Source of the DNA: Monodelphis domestica
Lineage: Eukaryota; Chordata; Mammalia; Didelphimorphia; Didelphidae
Reading direction: 5' to 3'
Length of the DNA stretch: 64,000 bases
Assembly (NCBI RefSeq): GCF_027887165.1
Contig: NC_077229.1
Span: 369,949,501-370,013,500 of the forward strand
Shown: piece by piece, positions 45,531 to 56,479 of the stretch
How the letters are laid out: each line of letters starts with the position of its first letter
Numbering within the stretch: the first letter of the stretch is position 1
Position numbers and translations under genes: made by a program
Notes under the pieces: model-generated
Database searches by the model: none
Told to the model about the DNA's origin: nothing
The model's input: only the letters and a program-made list of their open reading frames with translations

Positions 45531-46300
45531 TCCTTCTGAATGCTGATGATGTTATTGAGTATAGAAAGGTTTCTGTTCATGTATGTCTTGTTCTAAATGA
45601 CCTCTGATAATTCTTCTGCTTTTAGGTTTCAATGATATGTCATCTGATGAATTCCAGGTCTTCTAACTCACTCTTTCCAATGTGTGCCTTAATTTTTGCT
45701 CTCTTGAAAAATTTTCATATTGTTATATTTATCATTCTAGTATGTATCTATTTACTTCTCTATTTTATTATATATATTCTCTATTTTATTATATATATTT
45801 TATTATATTTATGTTTGTTAAATATGAAAAGAAAGTTATATATACATTTTCATATATGTGTATAAATCCATATGCATATATATCCCCCCCATATGTGTGT
45901 GAGTATATTTATATAATAGCATTTCTTTACCCATTATTGGGCATAGAAAGATTTACTTTTTTTTCTTTCATCCGGAATTTAATTTGGAAACATCATTGTG
46001 AGTCCTGCTCTTTGCCATTTAATAACAGAAACACCTGCTCAGCATGTTATCAAATCATACAATTCTTACTAATATCAGGACACTATAGCAATCTTGAGTT
46101 TCAAATAATCATATCTAAAGAATTCTCAGCATTTGATGTTTAACCTATAGTGAAATAATTTAGCTACATTTAAGATAAATATATATCAGGAGGAAATGAA
46201 AATTCTTATTCTCTGAAGTTTATCAACATGTCAAATATTTATAAATAAACAACCAGTGAAGGGAAAAATGACAATTCGAATTCATCTTTATATAGAGACT
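45531..46300. other. No gene seen; AT-rich tract with short tandem duplication
   Basis: Includes a 2x tandem repeat of a 21-bp unit (ctctattttattatatatatt) near 45757-45800 and TATA-rich DNA to about 45920. The 153-residue frame spanning this tract (45682-46143, plus) is Tyr/Ile-rich because of the AT repeats. I do not call it a gene. Confidence 0.5.
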
Positions 46301-46301
46301 A

Positions 46302-46574
46302 TTACAGGCAAAGGGATAGAGAGATTAACCCACTGACTACCTGGCCCCAGGAAGCCTCAGTCTCAGGTGGCACCAAGAATGCCAAAGACCATGATGAGTG
46401 AGGCACCCATGACAGTGAAGAAGGACCCATATTGGGGATTCTCAGACTTTGTCTATATTGGTCCATAGGTAAAAAGGTGGACAGGGTGAGGAAAAAGAGG
46501 CAAGGATACCATTCTGGGTTGCAGGTAAAGGACTGGAGAGCAGGATGTTGTAAGTTTGGAAGAATCAAATACAT
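46302..46574 (-). pseudogene. ATP6V0C: V-ATPase c-subunit (ATP6V0C) retrocopy fragment, tentative
   Basis: On the minus strand 46369-46452 reads SENPQYGSFFTVMGASLIMV followed by FGILGA. This resembles the N-terminus and first helix of the 16-kDa proteolipid subunit of the vacuolar H+-ATPase (family pattern NPEYxSFFxVMGASxAMVFSxxGA). The match covers only about the first 28 codons. Beyond GA the sequence leaves the family and meets stops, so the remaining three helices are absent. Intronless context and position in repeat-rich DNA suggest a decayed processed copy that lost its middle. The 90-residue open frame here is a shadow in another frame. Short match length keeps confidence moderate. Confidence 0.5.
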
Positions 46575-46599
46575 CCTTTTAAAAATGGTTTTATTTTAT

Positions 46600-47405
46600 T
46601 TGTAATTTAATAAACAAAAGAGATGTAAAAAATGAAAAAGAAAAATATAGTTGGGCCTTCATCTTAATATTAACTATTGGTATGATGTCATGTGTCACTA
46701 TGGGTATAACTGAAAATCTCCCTTAATATATGTTTGATAAACAACTGATTTGTAGGATAGTAATTGTTCAGGCATAAATCTTTTTATAAAGTCTTTAAAA
46801 AGGCAAATCTCAAAGCAAATATCAATTTCTGGACTGTTAATTCAGATGAAATCATCTCACAGAGTTATACTAGTTCATAAGCTTAGCAATATTTTGAATA
46901 TCATATAACAAATGGAAAAACAGCACCAAATTTTTAGGAAAGGCAGTTCTCCTCTCTATATTTCTATTATATTTGTCAAAATTGAACTTTAATTAAAAGT
47001 TATCATTTCCACTTACTCAGTATCTGAGATTTAGATGTATATCAGTGTTATCATTGTCAATGAAGTTGGTATTATTCATGTTAAGAATATCTTTGAAAAA
47101 ATCAGCTTTAAATATACCTTCCTGTTAACTTTGAGATTGTGGCAGCCTACCTGAGGTCTCTTATCAGGGTCAGCATGAACAAACCTGAAGTTTAAGGACT
47201 AGGGTCTTGTATGTGTTTTAAACAACTTGTAGAGATTAAAGACATTTCTCCACTTAATATTTTACCAATAGGATTTAATTCCGAGAGAGGGAATAAAAGG
47301 GAGGAAGAAAAGAAGAGGATTGATGGAAGATAGTTTTGGTGAGTACCAGTGCTGTGATTTCATAGGTGTGTGGAGTTATGTAAACCTTAAAATTTCTCAG
47401 ACTTA
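46600..47405. other. No gene seen; possible older LTR-like stretch at 47145-47405
   Basis: Mostly unassigned AT-rich DNA. 47145-47405 has LTR-like features (TGTGGCAGCC..., a purine-rich part with gaataaaagggagg) directly left of the LTR at 47410. It could be an extension of that LTR or a separate element. Confidence 0.35.
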
Positions 47406-47409
47406 TGAA

Positions 47410-48432
47410 TGTTGGAAATTTCCCTATTGGGGAATCTTCTACTTAAAAAAATTCCCTAGCAGATAGTGAGAATTCTACTTGAATGTGAAAACTCCTTACC
47501 TTGGGAATATCCCTACTCCACCCTACTTAAGTCTGCTTTAGGACAGAAAACTCCTTGCTGAACAATGAAAGTGCTTTGACCCATGCTTATGGAAAGGACA
47601 GGAAGTTCTTTGAGTCATGCCTGTTTTTAAAATTGATATAATGGGATGCTAGGTACCCATATAGGTGGGGAAACTTGTAAACTACTTACACCTAAAAGGG
47701 TGATAACTTATTCAGAGGTTTTTTCTTAGTGAAATTGTCGACACAGCAGCATTTTTTTTTCTGACTTACTAAAGAGATTAAAACTACTCAGCTGTGAATT
47801 CAAAATGGGCGGTCCTTTAGAAACATCTACAGTGATTGGTAGATGTAAGGACTTAGGGGAGGTGACAGAGGAAATTTTTGCCCTTAAAAATAAGAGCTTG
47901 GATCTCATTCAGGATCTCGATTTCTGATTCTCATTCTGGAGGATCTCATTCTGAGAGACTCATTTCCTTGAGGACTGATGCTTGAGGGCTCTTTCCTTGG
48001 ATATAGATCTCTTTGAGGAGAAGTGCTCTTGGAGGAAATCTCATTCTGAAGGAGAGCTCCTTGAGGAGCTCCTCTGAGGGGCTCTGTCCCTCTGGGGTAG
48101 GAGCTCTGGAGGCTCTTGAGAGAGGCCCTGTGAAACAATCTCTGGCTGGAAAACTCTGAGGAAGGATGCTGGCCTGGTGTCACTAGTATCCTTGTTTAGT
48201 CAGACCTTGTGGTGAGTGTTAAAAAACTGACTGATTTCTCTTTTAAGACTCAGGTCTAGGCCATATTGGCTTGAGGCCCTTCATACTTATTCCTTTCTTA
48301 CTCACTCTCTCTTTCTTTGATTACTCATTGTATTAATTAAAATCTCTATAAAACCCAATTGACTTGGGTATTTGAATAATTGGGAATATTTCCCTGGCGA
48401 CCACCTTATATTTGATTTTAAAACCCAAGACA
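47410..48432 (+). repeat. Large solo LTR, same family as 18166-18948
   Basis: Starts TGTTGGAAATTTCCC and ends AAAACCCAAGACA, about 1.0 kb. It shares ordered blocks with the LTR at 18166: 'ctccaccctact', 'gaacaatgaaagt', 'gggcggtcct' (versus gggcagtcct), 'tctacagtgattggtagatg', 'gaggtgacagaggaaattttt', 'accttgtggtgagtgtt' and 'attaattaaaatctctataa'. The 47890-48180 part holds imperfect tandem repeats of a 'ctcattctgaggga/ggatctcattctg' unit, making this copy longer. No internal ERV sequence, so a fossil solo LTR. Ends are approximate. Confidence 0.65.
47905..48180 (+). repeat. Imperfect short tandem repeats within the LTR
   Basis: Recurrent 'ctcattctg', 'cttgagga' and 'ggagctc' words every 10-30 bases. 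The 92-residue minus-strand frame over it (Ser/Gln/Arg-rich) is a by-product. Confidence 0.6.
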
Positions 48433-49055
48433 CTCTAGTGAAACATATTTCTGCGGTAAAATTTACTCACCCTCTCTTATATCTATCATAATTTATATCT
48501 TCCACTATTTTAATCACTACAGTTTAAGACCTCAACCATTTTAAATCTCACAGTTACTAGTGAGGAATTCCTCCAATGATAGATATTTTCCTTACAATTT
48601 ATAACCTTGTCCTGTCCATGATTGGTGAACAAGACAACTGTGATGATGATGAGTTTCTTGTTGTCCAAAGAACCAGAAATACTAATAACAGAGGGAGAGA
48701 TTGATCTAGAATTAAAATTGGAGACTAAAGATTGAAGGGAACTGTTTATCCTTCTTCTATGATTACTGATTTTGTGAGGAAGATGATTGTGAGATGCCCA
48801 TTATGAGATATGTAATAATAAGTTGGATTCTTTTGTCTGGCCAACATCTCAATACATATCACCTCTGTATCTGTTGTATTTCATCTTTCTTGGTCTTGGA
48901 GAAATGTCTATTCTGTTGTAAGAAATACAATGTGATTAGTGACACCAACATATCTATTAAAGGCATCCAAAATCTCACTGATGAATAGTTTTAGAGCTTA
49001 AAAGCAGCAGCAGCTAGGCTGATTGAAATACTAATGCTGAAGGTACATGCTATAA
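48433..49055. other. No gene seen
   Basis: AT-rich sequence. The 64-residue frame at 48794-48988 is Cys-rich but matches no domain I recognise. Confidence 0.4.
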
Positions 49056-49059
49056 AATT

Positions 49060-49300
49060 TTCTCTTATTTTTTTCTATTAGTAACTTCATCAAATTTCTT
49101 CTCATGTCAGTGATACGTATCTTCTTTCACAATATGATGAACATAGAAATATGTGCCATTTGTATAACCTATATTATATTACCTGCCATCTTGTGGAGGG
49201 TGGATGAAATGGAACAAAGCAAAGAACATGTATCACAAATTGTCAACAAACAATAAAAATTCTATCTACCTGTAATTGGGGAAAATATAATTTAAAAGAA
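49060..49300 (+). mobile_element. L1 3' UTR terminus, marsupial type
   Basis: 'ttcacaatatgatgaacatagaaatatgtgcc', 'tgtataacctatattatattacctgccatcttgtggagggtgga' and 'ctgtaattggggaaaatataatttaaaaga' are the last ~200 bp of the marsupial L1 3' UTR and its A-rich end. Confidence 0.75.
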
Positions 49301-49660
49301 GATTCATGCCAGCAGTGGTTGACTGATCATTTGAGGCATTGTATTCTAGAAAGAGTCAACCCAGTGGACCAAGGGATTGATTTGACAAGTGATGACGACA
49401 ACATAATCTGGAGAGAACTTGGCAAGGATTCTGCAAAGCAGAAAAGGATTCATAGATCCAGAAAACTATGTTTTCCAGGGAAACTATGTTTTCTCTATAT
49501 GTGGGGTGCTTTAAGTTTGAGCCTACTCTCCATATGGACTTTGTTGCAAAAGATTACCCACCTCTATTATGGGAACAATTGTTTTGTAGTTACTGCTCTT
49601 AATATATCTTCTCTGAAAACTGGCTGATTAGTATTGAAGAACCCACTTTTGTGAATTAAA
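49301..49660 (+). other. Unassigned stretch with a 102-residue open frame
   Basis: Directly after the L1 tail, a 102-residue frame (49319-49627) begins TDHLRHCILERVNPVDQGID and has a hydrophobic stretch LYMWGALSLSLLSIWTLL. The surrounding DNA is not recognised as a named repeat. It may belong to an uncharacterised interspersed element or an old retroviral remnant. I see no splice or start-context evidence for a host gene. Confidence 0.3.
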
Positions 49661-49720
49661 TTATTAATTAAAATTGTGAATTAAATTAAATTAAATTAAT
49701 TAATTTAAATGTGAATTAAA
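49661..49720. repeat. Short AATTA-type repeats
   Basis: 'gaattaaattattaattaaaattgtgaattaaattaaattaaattaattaattta' is an irregular AATTAA array. Confidence 0.8.
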
Positions 49721-50025
49721 TGCACATTGGTTGCACTACGAGTGAAAAACAAACACCTTCCATCAGAAGACCTAGCCTAGTGCTTTGAATAGAAGTTGAG
49801 GATATAGACCAGGGTGAGAGGTGCTGCACATATAGTTACTTTTTAAAAAAAAATTGTTATTATTTTTATCCCTCCCTTGCATAAGAATTTTCTACCTAAT
49901 CACAGCTGTGAGAGGAACCTGATCTAGTTCTCTCCTAATATTATTTCATCACATCCTTTAATGTTCAACCACATATCCATCATCCTTCATGAGTCTCCAT
50001 CTGCTTGTACTCAATCACTCTATCT
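49721..50025. other. No gene seen
   Basis: Unassigned AT-rich DNA with a T/A run at 49840-49865. Confidence 0.4.
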
Positions 50026-50029
50026 ATAT

Positions 50030-50235
50030 CATTATTCATGACCTTCTCTTAAGTTACTGCCTTGGTCTTCTTTTCCTTCTTGACAGTGTCTCTTTGGGTG
50101 ATCATTTCATCTTCTAATTTCAAGTATCACTTTTATTCAAATGATTCCTGAATCTATAGATGTAGCCTCAATGTCTCACTTAAATTCAATCTGGCATTAC
50201 CAAGTGCTTGTTTCATATTTTCATTCAAATGATGT
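50030..50235 (+). mobile_element. L2 LINE fragment
   Basis: 'gtctctttgggtgatcatttcatcttctaatttcaagtatcac', 'caaatgattcctgaatctatagatgtagcctcaatgtctc' match the L2 ORF2 segment 'gggtgatctcatc..aattaccatctctatgc.gatgattctca.atctac'. Confidence 0.6.
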
Positions 50236-51795
50236 GGTAAACACAATTTGTAAGAATAAATAAATAAATAACATACAACCTTGCATTTTATTAGAACTTA
50301 TTTTTTTTACAATGTTCTGGATTTATATTGATAACAAATCTTTCTTTCAAGTCACCAATTTAACATATTTGTATTCATTGTTGCCTCTTCACCCTTTGCT
50401 TTTCTTTTTTCCTCACCTTTTAGTCTACTTACCTCTTTTTCCTTTACTATCACTCCCTGACCCCAATCCCTTTTTATTCATTCACTTGCTAATTCTTGTC
50501 ACTTCCACCTGCACAACATCTCTGAGATATATTTGCTTCTCTCTATTAACATATTTCAGGCTCTGAAGTGAAAGGGAGGAAGTAATAAGGAAGATAAACT
50601 TCTATTTTAATTATGGCATGTGTTCAGCATTTTGTTGTTCAAAAGCTTTTACCATTGTTTTCCCTCCATTCTTTCTTGTCTCTATTAGTAACTTTCAGTA
50701 TGACTGCTGGAAGGGAAACTCATTTTGGATGTTATTTAGTGTTTTATTTACTTTGTCTTCTTTGGGATTCACTCCTTACTTTCTGAATTATGTACCAAGG
50801 CAAAAAGGAATAAAAGGGAAACTATAATTTCCAAGCTCTCCAGGGAAGAGTATGAATTAGAAACACTATAATATCATAATCTATTTTCTTCTAGTAGCTC
50901 TTGAAACTTTAAATTCTAATGTAAAAAGTGTTCCCAAAGTATCTATTGTCCTGACCATGTCCCTGCTGGCTGGTTCTGAAAAAAATGAGGAACATAACTA
51001 TATCAGTATTTTTATGTTGAAAAGTTGTTTAATGTCTTTAGAAGAAGCCAAACAGTAATAATTTCTTTGCAGCCTTTTGGAATCTGAACATCAAATACAG
51101 CCATCTTCAACATTATTGATCTTCTACCATTCAGTTGTATGAGTTTACCCTCTAACTTAAGCTTGGGGTGGCAAATGAAGGCTGGGGAACTAATGGGCTC
51201 TGCTCTACAGTGGATGCCTCAGAGCCTGGATTTTAGAATTGACACTTTGTGGAAAATGAAGTAAAAACTAATTACGAAACAAATTATACAATTAAATAAA
51301 AAGTAGCAGCTGGGCATTGCAAACATTTTATATGAAAATCATAACAAATACTGCTTAACTTTATGAAACCAAATTGCAGTGAGTTTGTTATCTGTTGTGA
51401 GGGTTCCACAGCAGCAACTCATTTATTACAGCTCAGACTGAATTTGCATTTCTGTGGATCTTTCCTCCTGTGTGTATTAAAGAACCATCCCAATTATGAT
51501 GAAGTGGTAGAACAAGTTCACTCATTTGAAAAGAACAACAAAATTTGAAATCCAGATAATGCATATTCTGAACCGCCTACAAAAGATTTGTTTATTGAAA
51601 TTTGAACATCACAACCCCTTTACCTCTGAAACTAACCACAATTCATGCTATTAGTTATGTTAAAAATTTTGGCTTAATTTTTAATTAATACTCACCAACA
51701 ATAGAGTGTGTGTGTGTGTATACATATAGGGAGAGATAGGAATTTGATAGATAAAATAGGTAAATAAGGAGAAACATATGAGAGTTAATCTGATA
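50236..51795. other. No gene seen
   Basis: Repeat-poor, AT-rich sequence. 51340-51550 is comparatively complex and contains a 61-residue frame without recognised domain. A short (GT)n run is at 51706-51720. Confidence 0.4.
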
Positions 51796-51799
51796 TAAT

Positions 51800-51910
51800 C
51801 TGAAAGAATATTGACTTTGGTATTTGCATCTTTATTAAAATACCAACTATTACTTAATATCTTTGTGACTTGGGCAAGTTATTTAAACTTCATAAGTTTT
51901 AGTCAGTGAG
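51800..51910 (+). mobile_element. MIR-type SINE fragment
   Basis: 'cttaatatctttgtgacttgggcaagttatttaaacttcataagtttt' is the conserved MIR centre. Confidence 0.65.
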
Positions 51911-51919
51911 GAAGCATAC

Positions 51920-52200
51920 ATTTAAAGATGTTCCCAGGCTCCAACATTCTATTTGGGGAATATAACTTGCAAAGAATTATGTACATTATTATAGGGTATA
52001 AATGGTGGGTAATGGATGAGGGACAAATGGGGAAAAACAAGTAGTATTTAAGCTAAGTCTTGAAGGAAGCCAGAGAGGCAGGAAAAAGACATGGAGAAAA
52101 CTAAAAGCATTCCATACATAGAGAATCTTCAATAAAAAGGTATCAGATGAGACAGATGAGACTGTTTGACTATCATGGTCACATCTCAATTACAATGAGT
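51920..52200 (-). mobile_element. L2 LINE fragment (antisense)
   Basis: 'taagctaagtcttgaaggaagccagagaggcaggaaaaagacatgg' and 'aaaagcattccatacatagagaatcttcaataaaaagg' correspond to antisense L2 3' coding sequence ('...gggacttgaaggaagccagggaggc...agcattccaggcatgg...'). Confidence 0.65.
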
Positions 52201-54685
52201 TTCCTTCTTCTGACTGATAGCTCTTTTCCTCTTTGAGATTTTATTGCTTCATAACAATGATTGTATTTGAATATAAAGAGCATTGTAATTTTTGTAATCA
52301 ACTATCCTAATTATCTTATAATGACAGCAAGAACAAAGAAAAAACATGGGATTTCCCTCAAGTAACTGGATATTTCAGGTAAAAGTCACAGAAAATCATT
52401 TTATTCCATTTTTCTTTGATGGTATAGGTTAGCTGAAGTATATCAGATAATGAATAATTATGCAAATCAATGAGAATATTTTTATAATAACTCTTAAACT
52501 AGTGTTATTGTAACTGTGCATTAACCTTTGAAGGTTTTGCTATTGCTTAAGAAGTTGAAATGGAACATATAACTTGCCAGAGGAGGAGGAATAAATTCTG
52601 TACTAATTAGCTGTTGGCTGATGTGAGAAAATGCTTGTTTGACCCACATTGTTACACTTTTTGAAGGTTCCATTTAATTATCTTTGTTTCATAATGCCTT
52701 TCTAGTAATAACACTCTTTTTCACATTTTGTTTTTGTTCATTGACATCAACATAATTTTATTTGTCAGTTCTTTTCTGTTCCAACAGCTGTTGCATTTAA
52801 GCAATATTAGGTATTTTGGCAATATTGGACACTTATGAAACAGCTTTCCAGCTGAGATCCTCCATCTTGGATTTCATTCACAGTACCATAATCATATTAG
52901 TGCCACATGGATAAAGGTTATTTATCCTTCAGCTTTCTTTAATGGTTGAGAGTGTCATTAAGGGAATTATGATCAACAATAGCATCTGAGAGCTCATATT
53001 ACATTTTATTGGTTTATTTTGTTGCATTTAGAACACACTTTGTTGAGTGTATATGTATACTTTCTTATTCATACTTTGATTTCTATATTAACATATGAAA
53101 TAAAACAAAATTATAGTTGATGGTATAACTCTTTTTCTCCAAAGATTAGGGAAATTACTCCATGAAATGATTATTTTAATATCTCCTTGTGTTAAGAAAA
53201 TGACCTTAGATTTTCAGGGCTTTGGCAGCAGAATACAAATCTTTACAGATTGTACCCAGATGGAAGAGCTTTAAATTCTTAGAAAAACATTGTGTCTGCT
53301 ATCCAATGCCCAGTCTAACTAAATATAGGGAAGGTCATTTTTGATATATTAGTGCCTCAGTACTGAATGTTTGGGCCAGGGCAACTTGTGAAGAAGACAA
53401 ATTAGTTTCTCAAGCAATTATTATATGAATAAACTTTTTTAAAGAAATGAATTCAACAAAAAGTTAATGCTATAAAAATATAGCAGTAGTAGTTGTTTTC
53501 TGTCTTTGCTTTAGCTGTTCAGAAATTTCTCAGATGATTAAAAATATTGATGAATGAAATTATTTAAAAACACAGGTTTATTTATCAGTGTCCTAAAAAC
53601 AGATGAAAAATAATTTCACAATGGTTTTGATTAATATACTGACAGTGATTATCCTCATGTAGGATTATTATTCATCAGCCCTCATTAGTAAATCACCAGA
53701 AACATGTTATAAAATCTCAATATTCTCCCTCTCCCTGTAGATATACCAAGAATACACAGTTAAAAAATATCCAGGAATGGGTCTTAACAGCTGCAAAAAA
53801 ATTAAATATTCTGACAGAAATCTTCAGTTGACTTAATCATCCATGGTCAGTTTCCTTGTCTGTATTATCAGCAGAAATGTAAGAGTACCAATTATTTTGA
53901 TTACACTACTTTGTAAGTAAATGATGCTGATTGGTTTGAATTAAAGTCATAGCCAGATTAATTCTCAGAACTACTTTGATGAAATGCAGATAGACTTCAC
54001 CTTTCTTCCTTTGCTTTACCTTTCCCTTTGTTAGCTCAACTCTTAAATTCAATTCCATTCTGATTGAGTCACTCCTTTCATCTTCCAATTCCCTTTACCC
54101 ATTTCTATTCAAGGGAAGTTTTCTATCAAGTACAGCTGAGTACTAGATGAGTAAAGCCAAAGAATGTTTGGCAATGTTATGAACACAAGTTAGAGATTTT
54201 TTGTTCTGTCAGAATAAGGTGAGTTTGATTTGTATAAAAGTAGTCTTGTGATGCCATGTCATGTTATGGAGACACTACACCCTTCTTCATGTCATGGAAA
54301 GTTTTGCCTTTCTGGAAAATGTATATGTATGGTCCTGGTAACTGAATGTATTTGTAATTCTCAGATGATTCCAGCTAAGCTATTACCAATAGACCAGCTA
54401 CTTGACAAATATATACACAAATTTTTATTTAGACATGTCCATCAGTTAAACAAAGAAAAATACTAAATACATCTCTGATCCATGTAGTCCCTTTGCACAT
54501 CTCCATTGATCATGGCAGTATAGCAAAAAGAGAAAGGTATTGTTAAGAACTGGATACTTTTTGGATAATTTGTAAGCATTAGTTGGGTTGTCAGTACCTT
54601 AAAGGAGAGATGTTGCCAAGTGAACAATGAATGGACATAATGGAAGAATTGAATTATATGTCAAACTATGAAAATAACTAATGAA
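52201..54685. other. Repeat-poor stretch, no gene seen
   Basis: About 2.5 kb in which I recognise no repeat and no coding exon. Low repeat content compared with neighbours could mean single-copy DNA, possibly with conserved non-coding segments, but that cannot be judged from one sequence. Confidence 0.4.
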
Positions 54686-54689
54686 AATA

Positions 54690-54830
54690 ATAATCTCTCA
54701 CCTTCAGTTTCCTCATCTGTAAAATGGGAATAACAACTATTCCTATATCATAGGATTGTAGAGAGGCTGGAATGACATAAGAGATAAAAAATGCTTTGCA
54801 AATCTTAAAGTTGATGGCATTAAGGAATCT
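54690..54830 (+). mobile_element. MIR/CORE-type SINE 3' half
   Basis: 'accttcagtttcctcatctgtaaaatgggaataacaactattcctatatcataggattgtagagaggctggaatgacataagagataaaaaatgctttgcaaatcttaaag' is a clear MIR-family 3' half. Confidence 0.8.
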
Positions 54831-55910
54831 ACCCTTGAGCCTGACTGCTCAAGAGTATCATTAGAACCATGATAAGGGAGAGATGGAGCTATCCTACCTC
54901 TGTAAATCTGACTTCAAAGGCATCCATTAAAAAAGAAACTTAACCACTGTGATGCATCCTCCATCAATGTCGTTTATGAATATTTGGTAATTGCAACATT
55001 CTCTGGGACTTTTTTGAGATTTTTAAACAAGAAACATAAACATTCAAAAGCATTTATTTTAACTCTTTACACAATGGATAGCCATCTTTTTTCTCTGTTC
55101 CTTATATTTCCTACTATTATACACTGAAGGAAGGCAGTGCAGTCCAAATCTGGGGCTTGACTTTCATCTGTAAAAGAACAAGACAATTTCTACCACCTAT
55201 TTCACTCATCAGTTTCATATTCTTCACTCTGACCATTAGGCTTATATTTCTCACTATGCCTTCCACATGAGAAAAGAAATTAATAGTGAATGAGATTTTG
55301 ATCTCTTACTACAGCTCTTGCTTTATCTCTAGGCTTTAGGGAGAAGAGAAGATGTAAAAGAGGCCCTCCCCTCTCACTAGCACCTTTCATCTGACTGTAT
55401 GTCTTCCATGTCATGCTGCATTTGTCTCTGGCCTGAATTCCAGAATCCTCTGGGAAGTTATTAACATACATACATTTGGTTATACTCTACACATCCTCTT
55501 GATCTGAACCCCTGTAATTCATCTAAACCCTCACCACTTCTTCCTCCCACCAACCTTCTCACCCCTAAGTTCCAATGAAATACTACCCACCACTTCCATC
55601 ATGCTCTCTGGAATGCCTATTCCATACTTAATAAATTTGCCTTCATCTTAAGTCTTTTCCTCTCCCACTCCTTCCTTATAGTAGTCACTAAGATCTGGCA
55701 CCTTCCTGATAATATAGGCTCCATGATAATCCTTTCCAGTAATGTTTGTACCATCATTCATTCCTTTTATCTCACTAATGAAGGCAAATGAGCTGAAATA
55801 TCCCTTGCTCCAACAGATGCTTCCAGGGTTTCTCTCTATCTCAATCATTTAGTAACTTCTCTTTCTTTAAAATTTATGCAATTCATATGTATCACCCAAG
55901 CAAAATCCGA
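54831..55910. other. No gene seen
   Basis: 55480-55870 is pyrimidine-rich and of moderate complexity. It may be a decayed element but I cannot name it. Short frames have no recognised domain. Confidence 0.35.
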
Positions 55911-55914
55911 ATAG

Positions 55915-56470
55915 CCCTAATTTTTTTTTCCATTTTCCTTCAGTCACTCTTATTTTAATCATTATTTTGTTTCTTTTTAATCACTTTTACTTTTCTGGTA
56001 TCTAATCTGCATTTCTGAGGTTTCATTTGGTGTTTTCAAGTCATTTTCTTTCTTATCTTGAGTTTTTCTTTCAACATAGTACCTTTTGTAGTCAAGTTTT
56101 TTTTTCCTTGTTTCCTCATTCTTCTCTACTTTTTTGATTTTGATCTTTATTCTAGAGTTAGGCTATGGTCTCTTTTGGTGGTGTAGGTGAGAATGTTTGA
56201 GCTGAGTTTCTGACTGTTTATATCCTTCTGCTGCTTTTATAGCTCAGTGTGGGATCCAGGATGTGCTGCTCTGTACTGTGCCCTTGGTCAGTCCTGCTTG
56301 AGTATCTCAATACTTCTCTATCTTCCTCAGCTTCTCTGGAAAGGAAAAGTATTTCCCACTGTGCTGTTTTTCTATACATTTCAAGATCAGAATTTGGTGT
56401 GGAAAACTTTCTATATTGTTATGGAGTAGCTAAAATAAAAATACTACTTCTTATTCCACCATACTAACTC
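55915..56470 (-). mobile_element. L1 5' UTR/ORF1 N-terminus (antisense), decayed
   Basis: A pyrimidine-rich antisense pattern is followed by 'tgatctttattctagagttaggctatggtctcttttggtgg' and 'gctcagtgtgggatccaggatgtgctgctctgtactgtgcccttggtcagtcctgct', similar to the antisense 5' end of marsupial L1. Many substitutions; a tentative call. Confidence 0.45.
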
Positions 56471-56479
56471 AATACATCC

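Noticed and set aside
45682-46143. 153-residue plus-strand frame
   Set aside because: Tyr/Ile/Phe-rich translation of AT-rich low-complexity DNA; no domain recognised.
47905-48183. 92-residue minus-strand frame rich in Ser, Gln and Arg
   Set aside because: Antisense translation of imperfect repeats inside a solo LTR.
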